From: a virus
DNA length: 41,131 bases
Virus record (IMG/VR): IMGVR_UViG_3300035682_000074
Span: 1 to 41,131 of that record
Strand: one strand, 5' to 3'
The translations under genes and the position numbers were made by a program. How positions within the stretch are numbered: the stretch's first letter is position 1; every line of letters begins with the position of its first letter. The notes under the pieces are model-generated. The model saw only the letters and a list, made by a program, of their open reading frames with translations. It made no database searches and was not told the origin of the DNA. Below, in pieces: positions 1-7,180 of this stretch.

Positions 1-1520
1 TTCACCCTATCTACGCTGATGCGTACCGACATCACCTCAAGGAACACTTGACTTCCAATAACTTCAATGCTGAGGCAAGTTTCTTTAGTGTTCTGTTTAG
101 TTCAGCACAATTCGGACTAAACTCAGAAATGCCTAATGATGTCAATGATAATTGGCTGAGTGGGGTTAGGGAAGAAGAAATCCGCATCCGTAATTATTGG
201 GATGGGGATGACAATGCTACCTTGAGGATGAATCACACCTTCAGCGCAAGAGACCTACACACCCCTTGGCAACGGCTTGAGGAGGCGTTCGGTAAGCGAG
301 TTGTCTTTTGGCTTGGCAAGATACCCAGCACTACAAGTTGGGTAGGCATTCCACTTGATGCCTCTCGTGAGTCTTGGGCTAAGTTTAATACATTGATTTA
401 CAATGCTTTTTCAGCCATCCCGTACCCTTCGCCACCCCTTGAGGATGGTGATGAGTTTATTTATAGGGGCGATAGGGCGAGATTCCGCAAAAGGTTAGTC
501 CTTCAAGTTTTCGAGCAGATGGCGGGTTGGCAATTCCCAAGTGACTTTATCGTTTCAGATGGAGAGACAAGCGCATTCCTTATGTCAAGCGTATCGGAGA
601 TAGCAATGCAGTCCGCCTTGGATAACATCCGTATGGAGGTAGAGCGAGTCGAGCAAGAGCGCCTACGTATTGACAGGGCGCCACACGTAGCAGCCTACCA
701 CCAAGGTGTTAGCGATGGCAGCGAACGTAGTTCATACGTATCAAAGGACACGCTGTTCTCTATTGGCTTTGAGGTTGAGAAAGAAGATGCCCACGTTAAG
801 GAGTCTATCAACTATATCAACTTCAAGAATGCTACGGGTTGGGATAAGGAAAGGGATGGGTCGTTAAATTCTGATGGCTACGAAATCATCTCCCCTACCT
901 ACGACCTATACAGTGAGCGCCTTGACCGAGACCTTGAGAACGATGTCCTACGTAACCACGTAGATGCTGAGTACTCCCGTAGGTGTGGCGGACACATTCA
1001 CATAGGTGCGGTTGGTATGAGTGGTCGTACGTTCTTCGACAGGATGTCCCCTTGGATTCCTCTAATGTATTCACTATACGTAGGGCGAATCAATGGTGAG
1101 CATTGCAAGATAAAGTTGAACAACGACATCAAGCATTCCGATGACAAGTACCAATCGGTTCGTGTGCTTAGCAATCGCATAGAACTACGGATACCTAATG
1201 CGGTAGAGGATTCCTCTAACTTACTATGGCGTAGGGACTTGATGCGAATCATTTGTGATAACCTTGACGCGACTCCCCTACGTGTTGTGAGTATGATGAC
1301 CGACAAGCGTAGCCGATTGCACAAGCACCTACGAAAGGTGTATGCTGAAAGCCGTATGCAAGTCAAGTTGCAACTATATGTGTACTTCGCTAATGAACTG
1401 CTCAGTAACGAATACACTATGATACCAGAGCGCATCCCTTCTTGGGAGAAGATGTTCAACAAATCACAAATCGAACACCTGCGCGAATATAACTTCCGTC
1501 AAAAATCTATTACTATTTAA
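1..1520 (+). CDS. Amidoligase-fold (COOH-NH2 ligase-like) protein, 5' partial
   Basis: The reading frame is open from base 3, before the first possible start (TTG at 48), so the gene is cut by the left edge; about 505 residues are visible. The C-terminal half carries the order of motifs seen in Amidoligase_2 proteins of the glutamine-synthetase/ATP-grasp-like superfamily: GFEVE (bases about 765-779), a DGSL turn followed by YEIISP (about 855-895), CGGHIHIG (about 983-1007), and a late R-I-E-L-R-I strand (about 1180-1200). Family members are thought to join a carboxylate to an amine using ATP, as in peptide tagging or cell-wall modification. The substrate cannot be read from the sequence. The N-terminal half is unassigned. 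Family placement is fairly secure; the role is unknown. Confidence 0.7.
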   Translation, partial: HPIYADAYRHHLKEHLTSNNFNAEASFFSVLFSSAQFGLNSEMPNDVNDNWLSGVREEEIRIRNYWDGDDNATLRMNHTFSARDLHTPWQRLEEAFGKRVVFWLGKIPSTTSWVGIPLDASRESWAKFNTLIYNAFSAIPYPSPPLEDGDEFIYRGDRARFRKRLVLQVFEQMAGWQFPSDFIVSDGETSAFLMSSVSEIAMQSALDNIRMEVERVEQERLRIDRAPHVAAYHQGVSDGSERSSYVSKDTLFSIGFEVEKEDAHVKESINYINFKNATGWDKERDGSLNSDGYEIISPTYDLYSERLDRDLENDVLRNHVDAEYSRRCGGHIHIGAVGMSGRTFFDRMSPWIPLMYSLYVGRINGEHCKIKLNNDIKHSDDKYQSVRVLSNRIELRIPNAVEDSSNLLWRRDLMRIICDNLDATPLRVVSMMTDKRSRLHKHLRKVYAESRMQVKLQLYVYFANELLSNEYTMIPERIPSWEKMFNKSQIEHLREYNFRQKSITI

Positions 1521-1522
1521 TT

Positions 1523-1765
1523 ATGAATAATACTATTTCCGAATACGTCAATGGCTACTATGCCTTCCTTGCCTACAAGTATGTGTACTCTCAGATGCAA
1601 GTCCACGACTCCCTATGTGATGGTGAGTTGTGGGATAAGTGCCGAGAGTTCGCTGATAAGTGGCGGGATTGGGATAGAAAAAATGACTCCCCTACTTTCA
1701 GTGGCTACGATTCCTTTATGGAGTTTATAGAGATAGCCTCTCACGATGAAGATGAATTACTTTAA
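1523..1765 (+). CDS. Hypothetical protein, 80 aa
   Basis: This gene starts 3 nt after the amidoligase-like stop codon and is probably co-translated with it. The protein is rich in aromatic residues (Tyr, Phe, Trp) with an acidic tail (HDEDELL) and no membrane segment. I do not recognise a family. Coding is supported by the tight spacing, the ATG start after a T/A-rich gap, and the even spread of amino acids. Position suggests a partner or regulator of the amidoligase-like protein, but that is inference only. Confidence 0.6.
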   Translation: MNNTISEYVNGYYAFLAYKYVYSQMQVHDSLCDGELWDKCREFADKWRDWDRKNDSPTFSGYDSFMEFIEIASHDEDELL

Positions 1766-1786
1766 CCTAATAAACAAATAGAAATT

Positions 1787-1975
1787 ATGAAAACCTATCA
1801 ATTTACCATAATCATAACGAATTCAACAATCATTGAAGTTCAAGCAAATAACATTGTTGAAGGTCTTGAAATTGCTCAAAGTCAAGTATATGATACTGAC
1901 GTAATAAAGAGCCTTTGCAATCCATCGGATGTAGAAGTAGATATTGACCTTTTCTGCGAAGAAGAAAACGACTAA
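1787..1975 (+). CDS. Small acidic protein, first of the shared-leader array, 62 aa
   Basis: The start ATG is fixed by the shared leader ending at 1789. The first half is a beta-strand-like stretch (TYQFTIIITN) followed by an apparent helix; the C-terminus is strongly acidic (CEEEND). There are no membrane segments and no recognised domain. The protein is one of four consecutive small genes beginning MKT. Small acidic early proteins of phages often bind host proteins, but nothing here identifies a target. Confidence 0.6.
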   Translation: MKTYQFTIIITNSTIIEVQANNIVEGLEIAQSQVYDTDVIKSLCNPSDVEVDIDLFCEEEND

Positions 1976-1995
1976 CCAACAAAACAATAGAAATT

Positions 1996-2187
1996 ATGAA
2001 AACCATTCTAACGATAGGCGACCTACGCCAAGCAATTCAGCACCTTGACGACCACGATGTAGTGGTGGTAGAGATACACGAAGGTGAACGCCAAGAAGAC
2101 CTATACACTTTCTACATTGACGACTCAATTACTATTGTGTCCGATGACTTGAACAGCACAATGCGAGAGGTTCGCATTTGTATTTAA
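1996..2187 (+). CDS. Small acidic protein, 63 aa
   Basis: This gene follows the variant leader with one A missing. The sequence has the layout of short phage and plasmid proteins with an N-terminal L-R-x-A-I helix, a D-D/H-D-V turn and a hydrophobic strand (VVVVEI), then a second sheet ending EVRICI. I recognise the layout but no functional family. It is acidic and has no cysteine pair or membrane segment. It belongs to the MKT array. Confidence 0.6.
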   Translation: MKTILTIGDLRQAIQHLDDHDVVVVEIHEGERQEDLYTFYIDDSITIVSDDLNSTMREVRICI

Positions 2188-2206
2188 CCCTTAACAAATA
2201 GAAATT

Positions 2207-2449
2207 ATGAAAACCATAGATAATATATCAATTTATTACAAATTTGAATGCGATGATGAAAATCGTCCATCTAACGTAGACCACGACTTCTATTTTGAAT
2301 TGTCAGAATACGATGAAGTTTTGAAGACGATGGAGGAATTAGATTCTAAGGGATTAAAATACACGCTAGTACTTGAAAGATTTAACAAATTAAATGACAA
2401 CATTATATCAAGAGATTATTTTGTTGCCAACAATGACCTTAACCAATAA
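2207..2449 (+). CDS. Small acidic protein, 80 aa
   Basis: The start is fixed by the exact shared leader at 2194-2209. The protein is acidic, rich in Asp, Glu, Asn and Tyr, with an ISIYYKFE strand, an acidic loop (CDDENR) and a predicted helix around LKTMEEL. No family is recognised. The gene has noticeably lower GC than the amidoligase-like gene upstream, and the next gene's leader begins at its stop codon. Confidence 0.6.
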   Translation: MKTIDNISIYYKFECDDENRPSNVDHDFYFELSEYDEVLKTMEELDSKGLKYTLVLERFNKLNDNIISRDYFVANNDLNQ

Positions 2450-2461
2450 CAAATAGAAATT

Positions 2462-2611
2462 ATGAAAACTTATATCCCACAACAAATCATTGTACCTGTG
2501 TACTACTTCATTGATGAAGATGAAAAGGTGCAATTTGACTTTGAAGAAATGACTCGATTCTTTGAAAACGAATTGAGCAATATATGTTCTACCGATAAAC
2601 AAATTAACTAA
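2462..2611 (+). CDS. Small acidic protein, 49 aa
   Basis: This short open frame starts at the exact shared leader (2449-2464) and ends with TAA at 2609-2611. The protein begins MKTYIPQQ, contains a VPVYYF strand and an acidic segment (IDEDEK, then FDFEEM), and closes with a helix. Its position, leader and start match its neighbours, which supports it as a real gene despite its length. Function unknown. Confidence 0.6.
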   Translation: MKTYIPQQIIVPVYYFIDEDEKVQFDFEEMTRFFENELSNICSTDKQIN

Positions 2612-2627
2612 TAAACAAATAGAAATT

Positions 2628-3368
2628 ATGCCTAACTACTGCGAAAACACCCTTGACATAACTTGCCCACGCGAGGTATTCAATAAACTTCAACCGCTTC
2701 TATTCATCGAGAAGGTGGAGCGCAATGATGAGACGGACAGTCCCCCTTGGACAATGCTGAACAATCAAATGTTTTCTTTCGAAGCGCTACTACCTACACC
2801 ACGAGAACTACGTGGGTTATCAGCCCCCGCAAGTATCGTTACCGAAGAAGAGCGTCAAAAGTTCCTAAAGGATAAGGCTATGGGCAATGCCCTACCTTAT
2901 GGAGAGCCTATCACCAAGGAGATGAGTAAGGACTTTATTAAAAGGTTCGGACACAACGATTGGTATAATTGGCAATTGAATAATTGGGGAACTAAGTGGA
3001 ATGCCGATGTGTACCACATCGAGAGTAACCTACTTAGCGAGCCTAACTCAAGTGAGGTAACTATCAAGGTGTGCTTTAGCACCGCGTGGTCTCCACCAAC
3101 GAATTGGTTTAACAGCCTATGCGATATGCTAAGGGATGATGAGGTGTCTATGGAGATTCGCTACTCCGAGTCGGGGATGGGTTTCGCCGGGACTCACTAC
3201 TTCAATAGCGGAGCGCGATGGGATGCCGAAGGCCGTATCTATATGGTTCAGGATTCTACAGGCAGTCCCGTTACCTACAACGAAAAGACGGATGGTTGGA
3301 GAAACGACAAGGGTCAGTTCGTGGCACAAGATGACATCAGAGAAGAATATGAATACGATAGCCAATAA
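2628..3368 (+). CDS. Api92/YubB-like (DUF1281-type) ferredoxin-fold protein
   Basis: The N-terminus MPNYCENTLDI is the signature opening of the DUF1281/Api92/YubB group (usually MPNWCxNxL). Other family marks are present: a Trp-rich W-Y-N-W segment followed by NNWGTKW (bases about 2960-3000) and FSTAWSPPTNW (about 3085-3120), then a stretch ending in the G-x-x-F-A-G motif. The 246-aa length is normal for the family. These proteins occur in phages and conjugative plasmids and have no established biochemical role; a ferredoxin-like RNA- or protein-binding fold has been suggested. The gene is the fifth to carry the shared leader but starts MPN rather than MKT, so the leader is not limited to one protein family. 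Confidence 0.8.
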   Translation: MPNYCENTLDITCPREVFNKLQPLLFIEKVERNDETDSPPWTMLNNQMFSFEALLPTPRELRGLSAPASIVTEEERQKFLKDKAMGNALPYGEPITKEMSKDFIKRFGHNDWYNWQLNNWGTKWNADVYHIESNLLSEPNSSEVTIKVCFSTAWSPPTNWFNSLCDMLRDDEVSMEIRYSESGMGFAGTHYFNSGARWDAEGRIYMVQDSTGSPVTYNEKTDGWRNDKGQFVAQDDIREEYEYDSQ

Positions 3369-3396
3369 TAAATTAACAATAAATAAATCAACTAAA

Positions 3397-3651
3397 ATGA
3401 AAGAAGTAAAACGTACCTACCTATTTGAGCGTGAATACACTCACGGGATAACGGGTCAACCCGCAAACGTAACGTGCGAACTTGAAATCGACTATGGTCG
3501 GTCTCAATGGAGCATTGACAACATAACTGCACACGTGTTCAACGGAAGTGGATGGTCTACAAACTTACCAAAGATTAAGGCTACCATTGAGATGCACGCT
3601 GAAGTCATTGAGTTTGCTATGCTTGAACTTGGAGATGATGCACCTCAATAA
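3397..3651 (+). CDS. Hypothetical protein, 84 aa
   Basis: I chose the ATG at 3397 because the frame upstream of it overlaps the Api92-like gene and because an A-rich leader (AATCAACTAAA) precedes it. The protein looks like a small beta-rich domain: TYLFEREYTHGI, then alternating strands and a Trp-rich turn (SGWSTNL), followed by a helix (ATIEMHAEVIEFAM). No known family recognised. It probably belongs to the same early transcript. Confidence 0.6.
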   Translation: MKEVKRTYLFEREYTHGITGQPANVTCELEIDYGRSQWSIDNITAHVFNGSGWSTNLPKIKATIEMHAEVIEFAMLELGDDAPQ

Positions 3652-3764
3652 ACTAATCAATAATGTCCTAATAAATCTCAATGTAAAACCCACCCAACGG
3701 ATACGGGTATCTAAATATATGTATCTACTTGTCTATAAAAATCAAAAAACTAAAATTACACTCA

Positions 3765-4220
3765 ATGAATAATCTTGTACATTCTTTTATCTATCTCCTA
3801 AAGCGGGGGATGTTTACTATCATCACTCTTGTTTCGCCATTCAAGCGCAACAAAATCACACGGGTTCAATTCGAAAGGGAGGCTGACGGCCTATGGTACG
3901 TGCTGCTCCCCTCTTGGAAAGGCCTAAAGGCTAACCTTCTAATGGTTGGTGGCACTGAAAATATCCTTGACGCAATCCTAAAGGATGAGCGACGCTTTGG
4001 ATTCAAGCACGCCAACGTGGTTACCATCGAGGTTACTACTACTCCCGACTTGTTGCTCAGGGCCCACGCCTTCCACCTTGTCGAGAAATGCCAGTGGGAT
4101 GGAGCGTACTACCTACACACTCGTAGCAAGAAGACAGTATGGTTTTGCGATGTGCTTAAATATGTTATGGGTGAGTTCCCTGAGACAATGTATTACCGCC
4201 ACGTAATTGGAGCAATCTAA
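3765..4220 (+). CDS. Hypothetical protein, 151 aa
   Basis: I prefer the ATG at 3765 over an upstream TTG (3729), because the intervening residues are lysine-rich leader-like sequence. The N-terminus is moderately hydrophobic (FIYLLKRGMFTIITLV), possibly one weak membrane segment. The rest appears globular, with strands around VQFEREADGLWYVLLP and a helix-rich C-terminus. No domain recognised. A 113-nt gap lies upstream (3652-3764); it holds a direct repeat of GTATCTA but no clear promoter. Confidence 0.55.
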   Translation: MNNLVHSFIYLLKRGMFTIITLVSPFKRNKITRVQFEREADGLWYVLLPSWKGLKANLLMVGGTENILDAILKDERRFGFKHANVVTIEVTTTPDLLLRAHAFHLVEKCQWDGAYYLHTRSKKTVWFCDVLKYVMGEFPETMYYRHVIGAI

Positions 4221-4304
4221 TGTTTATTTATCTACAATAAGTTTTTTCAAATTGCTTGGAATTATAAATTCTCATCAGTAACTTCGCCGTGTTGTCTCCC
4301 AATC

Positions 4305-4345
4305 GCCGCAGCGTAGGGGGTCACAAACCCCCCTTAGCAAGCGGC
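4305..4345 (+). other. GC-rich nested hairpin in an intergenic region
   Basis: The 158-nt gap 4221-4378 has no supported gene in its first part and contains an abrupt GC-rich island. GCCGC (4305-4309) can pair with GCGGC (4341-4345), and inside it GGGGG (4316-4320) with CCCCC (4328-4332) around a TCACAAA loop; short TA/TA and GC/GC pairs can extend it. No T-run follows, so it is not a typical intrinsic terminator. It sits upstream of the short gene at 4379. A structured leader, RNA processing site or small RNA are possible. Confidence 0.5.
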
Positions 4346-4378
4346 TCCGGTGGCTTTGGGCGTACTATTATCTATTTT

Positions 4379-4549
4379 ATGTCATACTTTACCTATAGTT
4401 CCGATAGTTGGAACGAACTGTTATCCTTTAAGAATCAACAAGTTGAAGCACTTCAAAGAAAAGTTCTTGAACTACAATCTAAATTAAATTATTATGAACA
4501 ATTATCTTCTGTCAATCCCGATAGCGAAACAAGCAAGGGCTCAAATTGA
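4379..4549 (+). CDS. Small coiled-coil protein, 56 aa
   Basis: The frame could start at GTG 4289, but that extension translates the GC-rich hairpin into low-complexity Gly/Pro/Ser sequence, so the ATG at 4379 is preferred. Residues from about 14 to 40 form a heptad-like helix (QQVEALQRKVLELQSKLN). The last 56 nt overlap the next gene in another frame. No family recognised. Moderate confidence because of the overlap. Confidence 0.45.
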   Translation: MSYFTYSSDSWNELLSFKNQQVEALQRKVLELQSKLNYYEQLSSVNPDSETSKGSN

Positions 4550-4742
4550 TATTCTCCCCCACGATATGGACTACGGAGTTGGTATAAAACGAATTGACTA
4601 TGTGCTCGAAAGAGGTAGGAGGCTCGGCTTTATTGAAAACGCAGTTGTCTACGCTACAAAGAGATATAGCCTTGCCCTGTATGATGACAATGCCCTTTTG
4701 TATGATAAGTACAACTTGGTCTTGCACAATATAACATTGTAA
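4494..4742 (+). CDS. Hypothetical protein, 82 aa
   Basis: The start ATG lies within the previous gene after an A/T-rich stretch. The stop codon overlaps the next start (TAATG at 4740-4744), a coupling arrangement seen repeatedly in this genome, which supports this frame. The protein is a mixed alpha/beta sequence with a basic helix (IDYVLERGRRLGF) and no membrane segment. No family recognised. Being directly upstream of the endolysin candidate may link it to lysis, but there is no sequence evidence for that. Confidence 0.5.
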   Translation: MNNYLLSIPIAKQARAQIDILPHDMDYGVGIKRIDYVLERGRRLGFIENAVVYATKRYSLALYDDNALLYDKYNLVLHNITL

Positions 4743-5287
4743 TGCTGTTCATCTATGATAAGAGGTCGGTTATGTATCGCAAGGTTCGCTACATCCGGCT
4801 TCTTCTTCTTGTACTTGGATGGACTGGGATAACAATGTTGTCTACGCTTTTTTTTAGGTATGATGAGGATTTGTATGAGCGCATCGTGAATGTCTATCTA
4901 AACGAGCCTAAGTTCTCCGAGGATAGGCTTATCGCCAAACTCAAGCAACTGAATGTTCGTTACCCACACATCGCCCTTGCTCAGGCTCGCATCGAGTCAG
5001 GCAACTATCGTTCTACTATCTTCTTAGAGAACAATAATATGTTTGGGATGAAGCAAGCGAAGTCAAGGATTAACTTGGCTGCGGGAACAAAGAGAGGGCA
5101 CGCCTACTATGATAAGTGGGAGGACAGTGTTCTTGACTACGCCTATTGGTGTGCTACGTATGCCAATAAATGTAGGAGCGAGGATGACTTTTATAATTTG
5201 CTGTCCTCCTATGCGGAGGCTAACTACTATGAGAGCGCCCTACGTAAGACAATTGAAGTAAATAACCTTAAATCTAAATTCAAATGA
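4742..5287 (+). CDS. Membrane-anchored glucosaminidase-like peptidoglycan hydrolase (endolysin candidate)
   Basis: Residues 20-38 (LLLLVLGWTGITMLSTLFF), after a basic stretch, form a signal peptide or signal anchor. The rest matches the glucosaminidase (Bax/FlgJ-like) lysozyme fold: AQARIESGNY with the probable catalytic Glu at residue 85, then NNNMFGMK (98-104), a YDKWEDSVLDYAYW segment and a C-terminal SYAEANYYE segment. Such enzymes cleave the glycan strand of peptidoglycan. A signal-anchor endolysin would not need a holin to reach the periplasm. The ATG at 4772 (MYRKVRY) is an alternative start. An 8-T run lies in the anchor region. The enzyme class is well supported; use in lysis rather than entry is inferred. 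Confidence 0.75.
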   Translation: MLFIYDKRSVMYRKVRYIRLLLLVLGWTGITMLSTLFFRYDEDLYERIVNVYLNEPKFSEDRLIAKLKQLNVRYPHIALAQARIESGNYRSTIFLENNNMFGMKQAKSRINLAAGTKRGHAYYDKWEDSVLDYAYWCATYANKCRSEDDFYNLLSSYAEANYYESALRKTIEVNNLKSKFK

Positions 5288-5424
5288 AACAGCGAGACCA
5301 GTTTATGCGCATTGCAATGGCGCAGTTAAGGAAGGACTACCCGTTCTACCCTCAGCGAATAGCCTATGCTGCCGGGATGTGGAAGAGATTCTACGAAAAA
5401 ATGCAACAAAAAGAAAATAAATAA
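5284..5424 (+). CDS. Small basic protein, 46 aa
   Basis: The start overlaps the glucosaminidase stop codon as ATGA (5284-5287), so translation is probably coupled. The protein is basic and helix-rich with a Y-P-F-Y-P-Q-R-I-A-Y motif in the middle and a Lys/Gln-rich tail. No signal or membrane segment is visible. I do not recognise a family; coupling to the hydrolase is the only clue. Confidence 0.5.
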   Translation: MKQRDQFMRIAMAQLRKDYPFYPQRIAYAAGMWKRFYEKMQQKENK

Positions 5425-5433
5425 TAATACAAT

Positions 5434-5799
5434 ATGATAAACGATTTCGTTAGTTTCCGCCAAGCGGAAGAACTAAGTAACTTAGGCTTTAACTATCGCT
5501 GCTTCGCGAGTTATGGCTACAAAAGCAAAGCCATATCCATATCTATGGATGGGCACGACTCAAGGGTTGCCGCTCCAACCTATGCCTATGCATACGACTG
5601 GATGCGTGACCACGCTAAGATGTTTCCAACCATAGAGACATTCTTTGATGAGGGTATGATGTTTGGCTTTAACATAGGAGTTGTTGACGACCAAGGTGTT
5701 GTGAGCAAAACGAACTGCGAATGCCTATACGAGTCATACCGAGAGGCGCAAAGCGAATGTCTGGATGAGATGATAAATGTGTTTAAACAGATAAAATGA
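5434..5799 (+). CDS. Conserved Bacteroidota-phage type hypothetical protein, 121 aa
   Basis: The opening INDFVSFRQAEELSNLGF followed by a Cys/Phe/Tyr segment matches a pattern I associate with many short proteins in Bacteroidota phages and prophages (FVS..A..L..LGF, later P-T-x-x-x-A-x-x-W-x-R-x). Here the later part reads PTYAYAYDWMRDHAKMFPTIETFF, in keeping with that pattern. No function is established. The stop overlaps the next start as ATGA. Confidence 0.65.
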   Translation: MINDFVSFRQAEELSNLGFNYRCFASYGYKSKAISISMDGHDSRVAAPTYAYAYDWMRDHAKMFPTIETFFDEGMMFGFNIGVVDDQGVVSKTNCECLYESYREAQSECLDEMINVFKQIK

Positions 5800-6086
5800 A
5801 ATCAGACGCTCAAAAGCAAGCACTTGCCGTCAAGGCTATCATCGCGTCACAACTTCTCGTTGAATGCTTTGATGAGTTAGAGCAAACTAATATATACAGA
5901 CAAGACCTTAAGTTCTACGGAAAGAAAATAGTTGGGTCACTTGAGGACTACCTCAACACGGCGTACCGACACATCGACAACCATAAAGAGAACGAGGAGA
6001 CGTTTATGTACATAGAGCGTGCTATCCGTGAGGTGATGGACAAAACACTTAGAGAACTTTTCATCGATGGCGGAGGAAAAGAATGA
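5796..6086 (+). CDS. Hypothetical helical protein, 96 aa
   Basis: The start is coupled to the previous gene by an ATGA overlap at 5796-5799. The protein is almost entirely predicted helix, charged and lacking cysteines apart from one (VECFDELEQ). It ends in a flexible DGGGKE tail and overlaps the next gene by 20 nt. No family recognised. Confidence 0.55.
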   Translation: MKSDAQKQALAVKAIIASQLLVECFDELEQTNIYRQDLKFYGKKIVGSLEDYLNTAYRHIDNHKENEETFMYIERAIREVMDKTLRELFIDGGGKE

Positions 6087-6306
6087 CTACGACTTCATCA
6101 GCCCTTCCCACTACAAACAAGGTAGCAAGGAAGTATGGGAGATGATGGTGGATATATGGGGTAAAGACGCCTACGTAACCCACTGCGAGATGACAGCATT
6201 CAAATATCGAATGCGAATAGGACTAAAGCCAGACCAGCCAATCGAGCGAGACCTCGAGAAAGCACGATGGTATGAGGCGATGGCCAGTAAACTTAAAAAA
6301 CAATAA
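6067..6306 (+). CDS. DUF3310-family phage protein
   Basis: The sequence follows the DUF3310 pattern: PSHYKQGSKEVWEMM near the N-terminus, a central helix with AFKYRMRIG where family members usually read A-x-K-Y-x-x-R-x-G, then ERDLEKARWYEAM near the C-terminus. The 79-aa length is typical. DUF3310 proteins are widespread in tailed phages, sometimes listed as nucleotide-kinase-like, but no activity is established. The gene sits just before the DNA metabolism block. The start at 6067 lies within the upstream gene. Confidence 0.8.
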   Translation: MAEEKNDYDFISPSHYKQGSKEVWEMMVDIWGKDAYVTHCEMTAFKYRMRIGLKPDQPIERDLEKARWYEAMASKLKKQ

Positions 6307-6307
6307 T

Positions 6308-6505
6308 ATGAAGACACAATTTTTTACAATACAAGACAACCTTAAGGGAAAGAAAGAAACACTTGACATTAACTCCTTTGAGGAGTTCGTGAAGGTGTGC
6401 CAAGGATTTCAAGTGCTATGGGAGACTGATGCCATTGACCTATACGTAGGAGATATGTTTAAGCAGCCCCTTGTGGTATTTCGTAAAGAAAAAGAAACTT
6501 GTTAA
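6308..6505 (+). CDS. Hypothetical protein, 65 aa
   Basis: I chose the ATG at 6308, 1 nt after the DUF3310 stop codon; an upstream in-frame start would overlap that gene further. The protein is a short alpha/beta sequence with FEEFVKVCQGF and a final DLYVGDMFKQPLVVFRK. No family recognised. It closes the first early block, because a promoter follows directly. Confidence 0.55.
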   Translation: MKTQFFTIQDNLKGKKETLDINSFEEFVKVCQGFQVLWETDAIDLYVGDMFKQPLVVFRKEKETC

Positions 6506-6506
6506 C

Positions 6507-6537
6507 TTGCAATTAACAGAATTATTAACTACATTTG
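6507..6537 (+). promoter_or_regulatory. Bacteroidota-type promoter (TTG - 20 nt - TACATTTG)
   Basis: TTG at 6507-6509 and TACATTTG at 6530-6537 match the Bacteroidota -33 (TTG) and -7 (TAnnTTTG) elements with a 20-nt spacer. The element lies in the 57-nt gap before the ERF gene, giving a predicted leader of roughly 20 nt. The site before the SSB gene has the same spacer length and many identical bases, which raises confidence in both. Confidence 0.75.
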
Positions 6538-6562
6538 TGAACAACTTTAATCTAATTTAACT

Positions 6563-7180
6563 ATGGCAATTACAAAAAATACTGCTAATGAGCAACTTAC
6601 GCTCGAACAACGCCTAATCTCAATTCAGAGCGAACTAAAGGCACCAAAGTCTCAGTACAACTCATTTGGTAAGTACGCGTACCGCAACCAAGAGGATATT
6701 CTTGAGGCTCTAAAGCCTTTGCTAAGCAAGTATCAAGTGGGTATGAATATATCGGACAGCATCAAGGAAGTCTTCGGACTCGTGTATGTAGAGGCAAGCG
6801 TTTTAATTACTTGCAACGGAGAGACGCGGGCTGCTACGGCACAAGCCGGAATCGACCCAAGCCGAAAGGGGATGGACATTGCCCAATCGTTTGGCTCTTC
6901 ATCCTCCTACGCTCGTAAGTATGCGCTTAACGCTATGTTCCTCATTGACGACACTAAGGACGCCGATGCCACGAACAACCACGCCAAGGACAGTGCGCCA
7001 CGCACACCACGCGTAGCCGCCCCTGCCGCAGCACCTGCTGAGTCAGACCTATTCCTACGAGCCACTCAGTCAATGAAAGAGCACGGCACTCAAGAGCAAT
7101 ACGATAAAATTATTACCTCTGCCGGAGATAAGTTTAACGACTCTCAGAAACTTGCCCTTTCTAAACTCATCAAGTGGTGA
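6563..7180 (+). CDS. erf: ERF-family single-strand annealing protein
   Basis: ERF proteins anneal complementary single strands and drive phage homologous recombination. The diagnostic parts are present in order: an N-terminal helix, FGKYAYRNQEDILEALKPLL (residues about 33-52), a central sheet (VYVEASVLITCNGE), then a block with QSFGSSSSYARKYALNAMF and the closing acidic DDTKDAD. A Pro/Ala-rich linker and a helical C-terminal domain (SAGDKFNDSQKLALSKLI) follow, as in other phage ERF proteins. At 205 aa its length is typical. It has its own promoter and is translationally overlapped with the RecE-like nuclease, its expected partner. Confidence 0.88.
   Translation: MAITKNTANEQLTLEQRLISIQSELKAPKSQYNSFGKYAYRNQEDILEALKPLLSKYQVGMNISDSIKEVFGLVYVEASVLITCNGETRAATAQAGIDPSRKGMDIAQSFGSSSSYARKYALNAMFLIDDTKDADATNNHAKDSAPRTPRVAAPAAAPAESDLFLRATQSMKEHGTQEQYDKIITSAGDKFNDSQKLALSKLIKW

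Larger units (their letters stand above)
1774..2630 (+). repeat. Five copies of a shared gene leader, ACAAATAGAAATTATG
   Basis: The 16-nt word ACAAATAGAAATTATG, ending in the start codon, occurs exactly at 1774-1789, 2194-2209, 2449-2464 and 2615-2630, and with one A missing at 1984-1998. Each copy fills the short gap before one small gene, and in four of the five the next codons are also AAA AC, giving proteins that start MKT. The leader has no Shine-Dalgarno sequence and is A-rich, which fits Bacteroidota translation initiation. The exactness suggests recent duplication, a selected initiation signal, or both. Confidence 0.85.

Noticed and set aside
1774-2630. Regularly spaced repeats as a CRISPR array
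   Set aside because: The repeats are 16 nt, end in start codons, spacing varies from about 166 to 255 nt, and the interval is coding.
3548-3772. 74-aa + frame spanning the 3652-3764 gap
   Set aside because: It begins inside the 3397-3651 gene in another frame and its end overlaps the start of the next gene; composition is like noncoding DNA.
3840-3890. GGTTCAATTC resembling a tRNA T-arm
   Set aside because: No matching acceptor, D-arm or anticodon stem lies at the right distance, and the bases are inside a well-supported gene.
4512-4727. 71-aa minus-strand frame opposite the 4494-4742 gene
   Set aside because: It runs against the local transcription, has no leader, and the + frame is coupled to the next gene by TAATG.
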